64,000 bases of DNA from UBA2336 sp964404445 (GTDB lineage Bacteria; Bacteroidota; Bacteroidia; Cytophagales; Cyclobacteriaceae). Below are positions 25,326 through 33,347 of the stretch, in pieces. Location of the stretch: the NCBI GenBank assembly GCA_964404445.1, contig CAYOJW010000007.1, forward strand, positions 100,914 through 164,913, written 5' to 3'. The position numbers and the translations under genes are program-made. Position 1 is the first letter of the stretch, and each line of letters begins with the position of its first letter. The notes beneath the pieces are model-generated. The model was given only the letters and a program-made list of their open reading frames with translations, had not been told where the DNA came from and did not search any database.

Positions 25326-28307
25326 TTAGAATGAACAATTCAGGTTCAGCAGGAAGGCACGGGTTCGCGGAAAGAAATTATTATCCAATCCACCCGATAT
25401 TTCGGGGTCGAGCCCGGAATATTTTGTAATAACAAATGCATTTTGAACGCCAGCCCCAACCCTGATCTTGATTTTATCATTCATCAGGTTATTGATGGTA
25501 TAGCCCAGATTAATGTTGTCCATCCGGAAGAATGAGGCATTCTCGATATAGATGTCAGAAAATCTGGCGTTGGCTGTAAACTGTGTTTTACCGGCCAGCG
25601 TACTCATGTTGCGCAGATAGCCGAGCGAATTGTACAGTTCATTATACGTACTGTTGGCCGCTATGCCATTATATACATAGTTGTCGAAGTTAGCGCGGCC
25701 TGAAAACGAAAAGTCCCATTGCTTATACCGCACTCTTGAATTAATCCCTAAGAATACTGTCGGATCAGGTTTCTTATAGAGGTATAAATCATTTTCGTTT
25801 ACGATACCATCCCCGCTCCTGTCGGCATACACACCTTGTGCCGGGGTACCATCGGCATTATAAATTTGCTGATACACAAAAAACGATGAACGTGGCGCCC
25901 CGATTTTCTGCGCCTGAATGTAGCCATCCGTTGTAGCGCCAACCGCACCGGTACGCACATAAGTGTTCGGATCATCGCTCAGGTTAAGTTTGGTTACTTC
26001 GTTTTTATTGTAGGTAATGTTAAAACCGGCATCCCAGTGCCAATCACTGTTTGAAAGTACCTCGTAATTCAGGTTTAATTCAACACCCCGGTTTTCGATC
26101 CGGCCAATGTTGGTTGAAAGTGCCGGGAAAAAGTTTGTGCCGCTGGGCAAGTCAATGAATGCGATCAGGTCGTCCGACCACTTGTAATATACATCTAACG
26201 TACCGGTGATTTTATTCTGTAAGAAACCGAAATCAACCCCACCGTTAATGGTGGTTGTTTTTTCCCAACGATAGTTTGCATCATAACCATCGGGGCGAAG
26301 TGTATTCAGGAACTCATCGCCCAACTGGTACATGGCGGCATTGTTACTTTTTGTATATACCGGCAGGTAGTTATAATCGTTCCCGGCCACAACATCCTGC
26401 TGCCCGGTAACACCATACCCTATTCTCAGTTTGAGGTCAGATATTGTTTGTACTGATTTTAAGAAATTCTCTTCTTTCAGTTTCCAGGCTACTGCAACAG
26501 AGGGAAAGAAACCCCAACTGTTTCCGTTTGCCGGTGAGAACCGTGACGAGGCATCGGAGCGTAACGTAGCCGTAACTAAGTATTTATCGTTAATAGCATA
26601 GTTTGCCCTTCCAAAAAATGAAAGCAATACATAATCTGTATTTTGTGTGTTCTTTAAAATGGCTTCACCCTCGCGTGCATAGTTCATGGTAGAGTCAGCG
26701 CTTGAACGATGAAAGTATGCATACGAATATCCTGCCGTAACATCGAGTTTGCTGTTCGTTGCTTTTAAATCCTTTGAATACTTAAAGTAGAAATCCAGCA
26801 AGGTATTGTTCATTTTCGATGCGTAGGGATTGTAACGTCCGCCCCGTAAGGTTGGAATATGAACCCATTGGGTGTTGGGCAAAACATTGTTTCTTCCCTC
26901 CGATTCCATCACATCGTACCCAAGGTTAAGTGTCGCCTCCAATCCTTCCACAAACGGTATGGCATAATCAATTTTAGCATTGCCCATGCTGCGCCTTACG
27001 GTTGAAGTATTGTCGGTTAAGTTCAGTCGTGCAACCGGGTTGCCGGGCGCGAGATTGATGCCATCGCTGTCAATGCCTCCGTCTAACGTCCAGGTGGTGT
27101 ACCCGCCCCAGGTAGTATTTCCGTTATATACAGGCCGTGTCGGGTCATAAATCACGGCATCGCCAATCGCTGCCTGATCGGCAAAATTGTTTTTGTTGAT
27201 CATGCCCTTCACATTAACACTTACCTTCAGGGTATTGTTAAAAAATTGAGGGTCTAATGCCAGCGAGGCTGTGGTTCGTTCAAAGTTGTATGTTTTAAGA
27301 ATACCATCGGTATTGTTATAGTTCAACCCAACACGGTACGGAAGTTTTTTTAAAGCTGTACCGGAAACATTCAGGTTATGGTCCATCCCAAATGCGCTTT
27401 TATAAATTTGTTTCTGCCAGTTGGTGTTGGCTGTTCCCAGCATACCGGTTATGGCGGTTTGCCCGGCAAACTGTTGGTTTACCAACTCGCGAAACTCATC
27501 GCCTGTGTAAACATCAACCATTTTAGGAATCGTATAAATGGTAGCCGTTGTATTATAGTTTACGCTAAACCCTTTACCACCACGCTTGGTTGTAATGATG
27601 ATAACACCGTTTGATGCACGCGATCCGTAAATAGCTGTGGCCGATGCATCTTTCAATACCGTGAACGTTTCAATATCGTTAGGGTTTAATGTGGCCAGAA
27701 TGTTGGGTGAACCGCCTACGTTACTATTGGTAATGGGTATGCCATCGATTACAATAAGCGGATCGTTGGTAGCATTTAACGATGCTCCACCACGAATGCG
27801 AATGGTTGCTGCATTGCCCGGGGCACCGCTGTTTGATGTTACCGAAACACCGGCCATCTTACCCATAATGAGTTCCTGCGGTGAGTTTACCACACCACCA
27901 TTAAACCTATCAGCGCTTACAATGTCAACCGAACCCGTCAGGTCGGCCTTTTTTACGGTACCGTATCCGATCACCACAACTTCATCGAGTGTACCAATAT
28001 CCGGCTGCATGGTAACGGATAAAGATGATTCGCTGCCCACGGACACCTCCTGCGTAGTATATCCTACAAAAGAGAATACAAGCACGGCCGACTGGCTGCG
28101 TACCTGTATCGAGAATTTCCCGTCAGCATCCGAAATAGCCCCGTTGTTTGTGCCCTTTTCAAGAATACTCACGCCCGGCATACCGGTGTTTTCATCGGCC
28201 GAAGTTATAACTCCGGTAACCAAACGGCCTTGCGCCCAGGCACCAAGTGATAAACACCACAAGGCTGTAATGGCGCAACATTTTAACAGATAAACGCTTT
28301 TTAGCAT
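25326..28307 (-). CDS. SusC/RagA-family TonB-dependent transporter (starch locus)
   Basis: A 993-residue transporter for malto-oligosaccharides. The ATG at 28307 (MLKSVYLLKCC) gives a proper signal peptide ending GAWAQG; an in-frame ATG at 28334 adds nine residues. A carboxypeptidase-like domain (about 25-105) precedes LDEVVVIGYG, and the plug has IMGKMAGVSVTSNSGAPG, IRIRGGASLNATNDPLIVIDG and VLKDASATAIYGSRASNGVI. The barrel ends in LLNLNCSF. It is 223 bases from the regulator gene, and its leader contains a 13-bp inverted repeat. The substrate is inferred from the SusE/F-like and GH13 neighbours. Confidence 0.95.
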   Translation of the reverse strand: MLKSVYLLKCCAITALWCLSLGAWAQGRLVTGVITSADENTGMPGVSILEKGTNNGAISDADGKFSIQVRSQSAVLVFSFVGYTTQEVSVGSESSLSVTMQPDIGTLDEVVVIGYGTVKKADLTGSVDIVSADRFNGGVVNSPQELIMGKMAGVSVTSNSGAPGNAATIRIRGGASLNATNDPLIVIDGIPITNSNVGGSPNILATLNPNDIETFTVLKDASATAIYGSRASNGVIIITTKRGGKGFSVNYNTTATIYTIPKMVDVYTGDEFRELVNQQFAGQTAITGMLGTANTNWQKQIYKSAFGMDHNLNVSGTALKKLPYRVGLNYNNTDGILKTYNFERTTASLALDPQFFNNTLKVSVNVKGMINKNNFADQAAIGDAVIYDPTRPVYNGNTTWGGYTTWTLDGGIDSDGINLAPGNPVARLNLTDNTSTVRRSMGNAKIDYAIPFVEGLEATLNLGYDVMESEGRNNVLPNTQWVHIPTLRGGRYNPYASKMNNTLLDFYFKYSKDLKATNSKLDVTAGYSYAYFHRSSADSTMNYAREGEAILKNTQNTDYVLLSFFGRANYAINDKYLVTATLRSDASSRFSPANGNSWGFFPSVAVAWKLKEENFLKSVQTISDLKLRIGYGVTGQQDVVAGNDYNYLPVYTKSNNAAMYQLGDEFLNTLRPDGYDANYRWEKTTTINGGVDFGFLQNKITGTLDVYYKWSDDLIAFIDLPSGTNFFPALSTNIGRIENRGVELNLNYEVLSNSDWHWDAGFNITYNKNEVTKLNLSDDPNTYVRTGAVGATTDGYIQAQKIGAPRSSFFVYQQIYNADGTPAQGVYADRSGDGIVNENDLYLYKKPDPTVFLGINSRVRYKQWDFSFSGRANFDNYVYNGIAANSTYNELYNSLGYLRNMSTLAGKTQFTANARFSDIYIENASFFRMDNINLGYTINNLMNDKIKIRVGAGVQNAFVITKYSGLDPEISGGLDNNFFPRTRAFLLNLNCSF

Positions 28308-28329
28308 ATAGAAAGTGGTTTTAGGTAGT

Positions 28330-28370
28330 CGCAAACCATTTCAAAATCAGAATTTCAGAAATCGTTTGCG
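28330..28370. promoter_or_regulatory. Inverted repeat in the 5' leader of starch susC
   Basis: CGCAAACCATTTC at 28330-28342 and GAAATCGTTTGCG at 28358-28370 are inverse complements at 12 of 13 positions, with a 15-base spacer. It begins 23 bases upstream of the susC ATG. On the minus strand a possible -7 element, CTACTTTG, lies just upstream near 28380-28388, so the repeat would be transcribed. It could be an operator or an RNA hairpin near the translation start. Confidence 0.6.
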
Positions 28371-28530
28371 AGCATCACAAAGTAGCCGTACCCGGATGGG
28401 CTGGTGCAACTTGTTGAACGAAAATCAAGAAAAATTAAAGGTGTGTAAAACTGCAAATATCTAAATACCAGTATCTTACAATAAAAACAGCCTGGCCAAA
28501 ATCTTAAAGAATTATAAACGAATTTGCTCC

Positions 28531-30123
28531 TTAAATTGCCCGTATGCCCATGATCCGCCTGTCAAATTCATCGTTTTCGAGGGTGGACTTGCTGCGGATG
28601 CGGGTTTTGTAGGTGTAGATGGTGGTAACAGAATAATCTAAGATCTTCGCAATTTTATCATTGTCGTGAATGCCCATGCGTATGAGGGCAAAGATGCGAA
28701 GCTCGGTATTGAGCAACTGGCCTTCTTTTAACAGGATGCGGTCTTCCTCGTTAAAGAAGGAGTTGAAAACGGTTACAAAATCAGGGAATAGTTTTAAAAA
28801 CACCCTGTCGAAATTATGATAGAGTTCTTCCCGCTCGCGTTTTATGTTGATGGAATCGACTATGAATTTAATCTCGTCCTGCTTCTTGGTGAGCAATTTC
28901 AAATCAAGCGATTTTTTGAGCGCATCCAAACGGGCAATGTGTTCGGCAGTAACTGTAAAATAATACCACACATACTCTTCTTTGATTTTGTTAGCATCCA
29001 TCAATTGATGATTCGTTTCCTGTAACCGATGGTTCGCATCAGAAATAACCTGTTCGGCCAATTTCAATTTTCTGTACTGGCGCCAGATGATGATGGAAAA
29101 AACAACGATCAGTACCGTAAGCATGGTTATTACAGAGGCGTACATCAACAAAGCGCTGCGGTGCGATTCAACCGTGCGCAAACGCTGTCCCTCAATCACC
29201 GGAAAAACAGCCGCTACCTGAATTTTACGGTGCCGTGCTCCATAAAAATTAGCATCCTCCATAGCAATTTTAATGTACGCATAAGCATGTTCTATATCAC
29301 CTTCTTTGTATAAAAGATCGGCCAGGTTTAACATGGCAAGTGTTTCTTTGGTGCTGGATTGCAAATCGGCAATGGCGGCTTTAATGAGCATATCTTTCGA
29401 CATCTCTGGTGCGGTATAACGGTAAATAAAACTGAGCGTACTGGTTACTACTGCAAGCTGCTGATTCGTTAACGGTCGTTTCAATAAACTCTCAAATGCT
29501 TCCTGCGCAGAAGACATTTGCTGAAGCCGAAGGTTTTTTAATCCTGTAAACATTAAAAAGCGCAACGATGTTGGCGGTGAAATAGCAATAGCTGAGTCTA
29601 AGTAAGCATTACCATAGATTGCATGATACGGCCCGTAAAAATCATCCCCGCTAAAATCTGAAAGATCGTAATGTGTGCGGGCCATCAGAAAATAATATTC
29701 AGATCGCAAACTGTCATTAAGATGTTTGAGTTGAACGGTTCGCAACGTATCGAGGGTTACATTAAACAGCCCGGAAGAAACCAGTACAAACCCTATTTTT
29801 ATCTTACCGGAGGCTATCTTTTCGGTGTCGTGAAGTTGGGAAGCCGTTTGTTGTACCAGTCGTGCATACCGAAAGGCCGAATCGTATATAAACGATTTAT
29901 ATTCGTCATAGATTTTCACATAAAGCATATAACGATCATTCAGGTTAGTGCCCTTCACCTGATGTTTTAATACCTCAATTCGGTTCAGCTTTTCCGTAAG
30001 GATTGCTTCGCGCTTCGCAATAACAGCATTCAGGCTTTTCAAAGATTGCTCGGGATCAGGCGTAGCTTCTGCTTTGAAAATTATGAGCAAAAGAAAAGCG
30101 ATAAAAAATAACCATGCCTTCAT
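28531..30123 (-). CDS. SusR-like membrane-anchored transcriptional regulator of starch locus
   Basis: A 530-residue regulator. The signal or first membrane segment (LFFIAFLLLIIF) is followed by a TPR-like helical periplasmic domain (about 30-320), one membrane helix (about 326-350, YASVITMLTVLIVVFSIIIW), a coiled coil with LQETNHQLMDANKIKEEYVW, and a C-terminal helix-turn-helix (LRIFALIRMGIHDNDKIAKIL, VTTIYTYKTRIRSKS) like that of LuxR proteins. This layout matches SusR and the DUF6377 family, in which a periplasmic sugar sensor drives DNA binding directly without phosphotransfer. Its place upstream of a starch-type susC supports that role. A hairpin lies 10 bases ahead of its ATG. Confidence 0.88.
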   Translation of the reverse strand: MKAWLFFIAFLLLIIFKAEATPDPEQSLKSLNAVIAKREAILTEKLNRIEVLKHQVKGTNLNDRYMLYVKIYDEYKSFIYDSAFRYARLVQQTASQLHDTEKIASGKIKIGFVLVSSGLFNVTLDTLRTVQLKHLNDSLRSEYYFLMARTHYDLSDFSGDDFYGPYHAIYGNAYLDSAIAISPPTSLRFLMFTGLKNLRLQQMSSAQEAFESLLKRPLTNQQLAVVTSTLSFIYRYTAPEMSKDMLIKAAIADLQSSTKETLAMLNLADLLYKEGDIEHAYAYIKIAMEDANFYGARHRKIQVAAVFPVIEGQRLRTVESHRSALLMYASVITMLTVLIVVFSIIIWRQYRKLKLAEQVISDANHRLQETNHQLMDANKIKEEYVWYYFTVTAEHIARLDALKKSLDLKLLTKKQDEIKFIVDSINIKREREELYHNFDRVFLKLFPDFVTVFNSFFNEEDRILLKEGQLLNTELRIFALIRMGIHDNDKIAKILDYSVTTIYTYKTRIRSKSTLENDEFDRRIMGIRAI

Positions 30124-30133
30124 AGCGTGTTAA

Positions 30134-30156
30134 GGTAAGGAATTTTGCTCCTTACC
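30134..30156. promoter_or_regulatory. Hairpin ahead of the susR-like gene
   Basis: GGTAAGGA (30134-30141) and TCCTTACC (30149-30156) are perfect 8-bp arms around a 7-base loop, ending 10 bases from the start codon at 30123. The segment GAATTTTGCTCCTTA (30140-30154) recurs with one T fewer at 28520-28533, upstream of susC. It may be a binding site for the regulator or a leader hairpin. Confidence 0.5.
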
Positions 30157-30201
30157 CTAACAACTATGCCTGTAAAATTATGAATATAAGAAGTTCACAA
30201 C

Positions 30202-31353
30202 TTAACGTATGCTAAACCTAAACGTTGTATAGGTTTTGTAAACCTCACCGGGGCTTAACACGGTTGACGGGAAATCTTTTTGATTGGGTGAATCGGGAAA
30301 ATGCTGGGTTTCTAACGCAAGGCCAAACCGGTGCGCATACGTGGTATTAAATTTACCGGTTAACGATCCGTCAAGAAAATTACCGCAATAAAACTGGATG
30401 CCGGGTTCGGTGGTAAACACCTCCAGCACGCGGCCTGAATCCGGCTCATATACCGTTGCGGCATGTTTTAAACTATCGGGCGATGACAGCACCCAGCAGT
30501 GATCATACCCTCCGCCTGTTTTAAGCTGCGGATGATTGTCGTTTACCCGTGCCCCTATGGCTGTTGCAGTATTAAAATCGAATGGTGTACCGGCCACACC
30601 GGCCAGCTTACCCGTTGGGATCAACACATCGGTAACCGGAACAAACTCATCCGCGTAAAGCGTAAGCTCATGGTCAAGAATATCGCGCTTTGTGTTTCCG
30701 GTAAGGTTGAAATACGAGTGTTGTGTCAGGTTAACAACGGTTTTCTTATCGGTTACAGCATCGTACGAAATTTTCAATTCGTTATCATCGGTTAAGGCAT
30801 ACATAATGGTTATTGAAAGATTACCTGGATAGCCCTCTTCACCATCTTTACTGAGTCGGGTTAGTTTAAGCGTGTTCCCGCCAACATCTTCAATATCCCA
30901 GAATACTTTATCAAAGCCTTTCAGTCCGCCATGCAAATGCTGGCCGTTGTTATTTTGTGCCAATGTATATTCCTGTCCGTCTAACATAAACCTGCCGTTG
31001 GCAATGCGGTTTCCGTAACGGCCTACGACTGCACCAAAATAGGGTGTGCGTTCATCCAAATATCCGGTTAATGAGTCATAGCCAAGCACAATATCTTCTT
31101 GCACACCTTGTCTGTCGGGGGTTTTAAGCGCGGTAATAATCGCCCCGTAGTTGATTACGCTCAACGTAATGCCGTTTTTGTTTGTTAGGGTGTATTCTGT
31201 TACAGGTTGCCCGTCAGGGAGTTTTCCAAAAGGTTTTGTTGCGGCCATTTTCTTTGATTCTTGAGATGTAGTTAACTGCTGTTGCTGTTCACGCTTCGTA
31301 CACCCGGAAAGCGTAAGCCATACACACAATGTTATATAAATATATTTTTTCAT
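30202..31353 (-). CDS. galM: Aldose 1-epimerase, lipoprotein form
   Basis: Interconverts alpha and beta anomers of galactose or glucose. The 383-residue protein starts with a lipoprotein signal (VWLTLSGC, Cys18), so it acts outside the cytoplasm, probably in the periplasm. The family blocks are INYGAIITALKTPDRQG, GRYGNRIANGRF, NNGQHLHGG (catalytic-region His), NLTQHSYFNLTG, VPVTDVLIPTGKL, YDHCWVL and GIQFYCGN, with LETQHFPDSPNQ near the end. It lies 11 bases after galactokinase and is probably co-transcribed. Its location beside the starch locus suggests it equilibrates released sugars. Confidence 0.95.
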   Translation of the reverse strand: MKKYIYITLCVWLTLSGCTKREQQQQLTTSQESKKMAATKPFGKLPDGQPVTEYTLTNKNGITLSVINYGAIITALKTPDRQGVQEDIVLGYDSLTGYLDERTPYFGAVVGRYGNRIANGRFMLDGQEYTLAQNNNGQHLHGGLKGFDKVFWDIEDVGGNTLKLTRLSKDGEEGYPGNLSITIMYALTDDNELKISYDAVTDKKTVVNLTQHSYFNLTGNTKRDILDHELTLYADEFVPVTDVLIPTGKLAGVAGTPFDFNTATAIGARVNDNHPQLKTGGGYDHCWVLSSPDSLKHAATVYEPDSGRVLEVFTTEPGIQFYCGNFLDGSLTGKFNTTYAHRFGLALETQHFPDSPNQKDFPSTVLSPGEVYKTYTTFRFSIR

Positions 31354-31364
31354 TCTTCTGATAC

Positions 31365-32531
31365 TTAAACTGTTTCGCGTATCACGCTCACCCCATCGCT
31401 GATTTTTACCGGGTAAATCATCGCATCAATATTAAACCGGGCTTTATAAGAAATTTTAATTTCTTCCATAAACGATTTTACGGCCGTTGACTTCACGATA
31501 TTAATGGTGCAACCACCAAAACCACCACCCATCATCCGGGCACCGATAACAGCCTCGTTTTGTTTTGCAATGTCAACAAAAAAATCAAGCTCCGGGCAAC
31601 TTACTTCGTACAACCGCGACAGGCCATCGTGTGTTTCGTACATTTTTTTTCCGAATGCAAGCAAGTCGTTCGCCTGCAAATGGTTGTTCGCTTCAATTAC
31701 ACGTTTAATTTCCTGAACCACATACAAACAACGGTTATACTCTTTGCCGGTAAACTCAGCCTGATGTTTTTCCAGCATGGCTTCAGTAACATCGCGTAAA
31801 CTTTTTACTTCGGGATAGTAGCGTTGTACTAATGCAACTCCACGCTCACACTCATTCCTTCGCCTGTTATAGTCCGAATCAACTAATGAATGTTTAACTT
31901 TTGTGTCGCACAACACAATGGTGTAATCGCCAAGGTTAAGTGGTGAATATGAGTAATCAAGCGACTGGCAATCTAATAGCATAACATTCCCCTTCCTGCC
32001 CATCATGCTCGCAAACTGATCCATGATGCCGCACTTTACCCCTGCAAAATTGTGCTCCGACCATTGTGCCATGAGCACCATTTCTTGTTTATCGATACCT
32101 AAGCCATTAAACTCATTGAGTGCAAACACAAAGCCGCACTCAACCGAAGCCGAAGACGACAACCCTGAACCAATCGGGATATTGCCACCCAACACGCATT
32201 TGAATGGTTTAAGTGTGTAGCCATCGCGTTGCAACTGAAACACGATACCCAATAAATAATTTACCCAGCTTACATTTTCTGACGGTTTTACTTGTCCGCC
32301 ATCAAGCGTAAAGGTCTGGTCGAACATTAACGAATAGATTTCTGGCACTCCGTCTTTAGCCTCGGCAATGGCAAAGAAAGTTCCGTAATCAATAGCGGCC
32401 GGCATCACAAACCCGTTGTTGTAATCGGTATGTTCACCAATAAGGTTTATCCTGCCCGGTGAACGTACAATTAACGAGGCGGTACTGTTAAATATATTTT
32501 TTAAAGCATCAGATACTTCCCGTATCATCAT
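31365..32531 (-). CDS. galK: Galactokinase
   Basis: Phosphorylates galactose at C1 with ATP, the first Leloir step, in the cytoplasm. From ATG 32531 (32528 is also possible) it is 388 residues, close to the 382 of E. coli. All GHMP-kinase motifs are present: RSPGRINLIGEHTDYNNGFV near the N-terminus, GGNIPIGSGLSSSASVECG as the ATP loop, CGIMDQFASMMG, and GARMMGGGFGGCTIN near the end. An open frame continues upstream to 32600 but adds non-conserved sequence next to the toxin stop. It is followed at 11 bases by the epimerase gene. Confidence 0.96.
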   Translation of the reverse strand: MMIREVSDALKNIFNSTASLIVRSPGRINLIGEHTDYNNGFVMPAAIDYGTFFAIAEAKDGVPEIYSLMFDQTFTLDGGQVKPSENVSWVNYLLGIVFQLQRDGYTLKPFKCVLGGNIPIGSGLSSSASVECGFVFALNEFNGLGIDKQEMVLMAQWSEHNFAGVKCGIMDQFASMMGRKGNVMLLDCQSLDYSYSPLNLGDYTIVLCDTKVKHSLVDSDYNRRRNECERGVALVQRYYPEVKSLRDVTEAMLEKHQAEFTGKEYNRCLYVVQEIKRVIEANNHLQANDLLAFGKKMYETHDGLSRLYEVSCPELDFFVDIAKQNEAVIGARMMGGGFGGCTINIVKSTAVKSFMEEIKISYKARFNIDAMIYPVKISDGVSVIRETV

Positions 32532-32600
32532 GCCATTATCTGCCGATTGTTCCAATATTAATCTATGAGGTAATTTTGTTAACTGTACCCGTTGCACCAA

Positions 32601-32945
32601 CTAATCTAAATCTAAAACTATTTTTAAATTCTCTTTCACTATATCAGCTATGATGGTATCAATCTCTCCAATTTTTTTCACAAGTCGTTTGTTGTCAATT
32701 GCTCTTACCTGGTCAATCATAATATCACAATCCTCTTTGAGTCCGAATGCTGATTTTTTCAGGTGAACCCTTAATATCTCTGAGTCGGGCTTAACGTTTG
32801 TTGTTATCGGGCAAACAATAGTCGATGGGTGTTCTTTATTCAGTAAGTCGGTCTGAACAACCATAACAGGTCTGATTTTCCCGGTTTCTGTTCCCATTCG
32901 TGGATTCAGGTCGGCAATCCAGATTTCAAATTGCTTAATCTTCAT
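32601..32945 (-). CDS. MazF/PemK-family toxin, endoribonuclease
   Basis: A 114-residue protein with the MazF/PemK fold: KQFEIWIADLNPRMGTETGKIRPVMVVQTDLL at the start, TIVCPITTN in the middle and LKEDCDIMIDQVRAIDNKRL, the block with the conserved DQ(V/I)R. Such toxins cut mRNA at short specific sequences when not bound by antitoxin. Its ATG overlaps the antitoxin gene by 11 bases, the usual coupling. The stop lies 69 bases upstream of the galactokinase start. Sequence specificity cannot be predicted. Confidence 0.92.
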   Translation of the reverse strand: MKIKQFEIWIADLNPRMGTETGKIRPVMVVQTDLLNKEHPSTIVCPITTNVKPDSEILRVHLKKSAFGLKEDCDIMIDQVRAIDNKRLVKKIGEIDTIIADIVKENLKIVLDLD

Positions 32946-33165
32946 CGTTCAGTTTTTCAAACTCAGCGAGGATTTCCAATGAGTCCTTAGAAACGCTTTT
33001 TGATTCCTTACTTAACTGTTTTGAAAGAAGCTTTCGTTTATGCAGCCGATTGTAAAATTCAATAGCCTCGTTTATATACCTGTTGCGATTCTTTTTAACT
33101 TTTATCACAATCTTTTCTGTTTCGCGAAAGATGTCGTCCTCAAGTTTTAATGACAGATTTTTCAT
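32935..33165 (-). CDS. Antitoxin of the MazF pair, ribbon-helix-helix type
   Basis: A 76-residue protein. The first half (MKNLSLKLEDDIFRETEKIV, KKNRNRYINEAIEFYNRLH) has the strand-helix-helix pattern of ribbon-helix-helix DNA-binding antitoxins. The second half (about 45-76) is an acidic tail (SLEILAEFEKLNDED) of the sort that binds toxin. It overlaps the toxin gene by 11 bases and is preceded by a palindrome inside its promoter, which suggests autorepression. Family identity is inferred from pattern and gene order. Confidence 0.85.
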   Translation of the reverse strand: MKNLSLKLEDDIFRETEKIVIKVKKNRNRYINEAIEFYNRLHKRKLLSKQLSKESKSVSKDSLEILAEFEKLNDED

Positions 33166-33180
33166 CGTATTATCTTTGTC

Positions 33181-33212
33181 GAAAGGTATATACTTTTTAG
33201 ATATACTCCAAA
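33181..33212 (-). promoter_or_regulatory. Promoter and operator of the toxin-antitoxin pair
   Basis: Read on the minus strand, TTTG (complement of 33209-33212) is followed by 20 bases and TACCTTTC (complement of 33181-33188), close to the Bacteroidota consensus. Inside the spacer is the palindrome GTATAT-N9-ATATAC (33186-33206). An antitoxin dimer bound there would cover the -7 element. The ATG is at 33165. Confidence 0.6.
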
Positions 33213-33347
33213 TTTACCATAGCATCGTAAAACTATATCCGTTGGTCAGACAGCGGTCGTTAAGAGGAGCAATCGTACTATTTTTTAACCGCTTACTTCA
33301 ATTATTACCCGATAACCGGTATATTGTATTGCCAAACACCCCACGTT

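Noticed and set aside
27637..28293. A 218-codon open frame antisense to the starch susC
   Set aside because: It lies inside the conserved plug region of SusC and has no recognisable domain.
32532..32600. Longer N-terminus for galactokinase starting at 32600
   Set aside because: The extra 23 residues are not conserved, and the family N-terminus is reached from the ATG at 32531.
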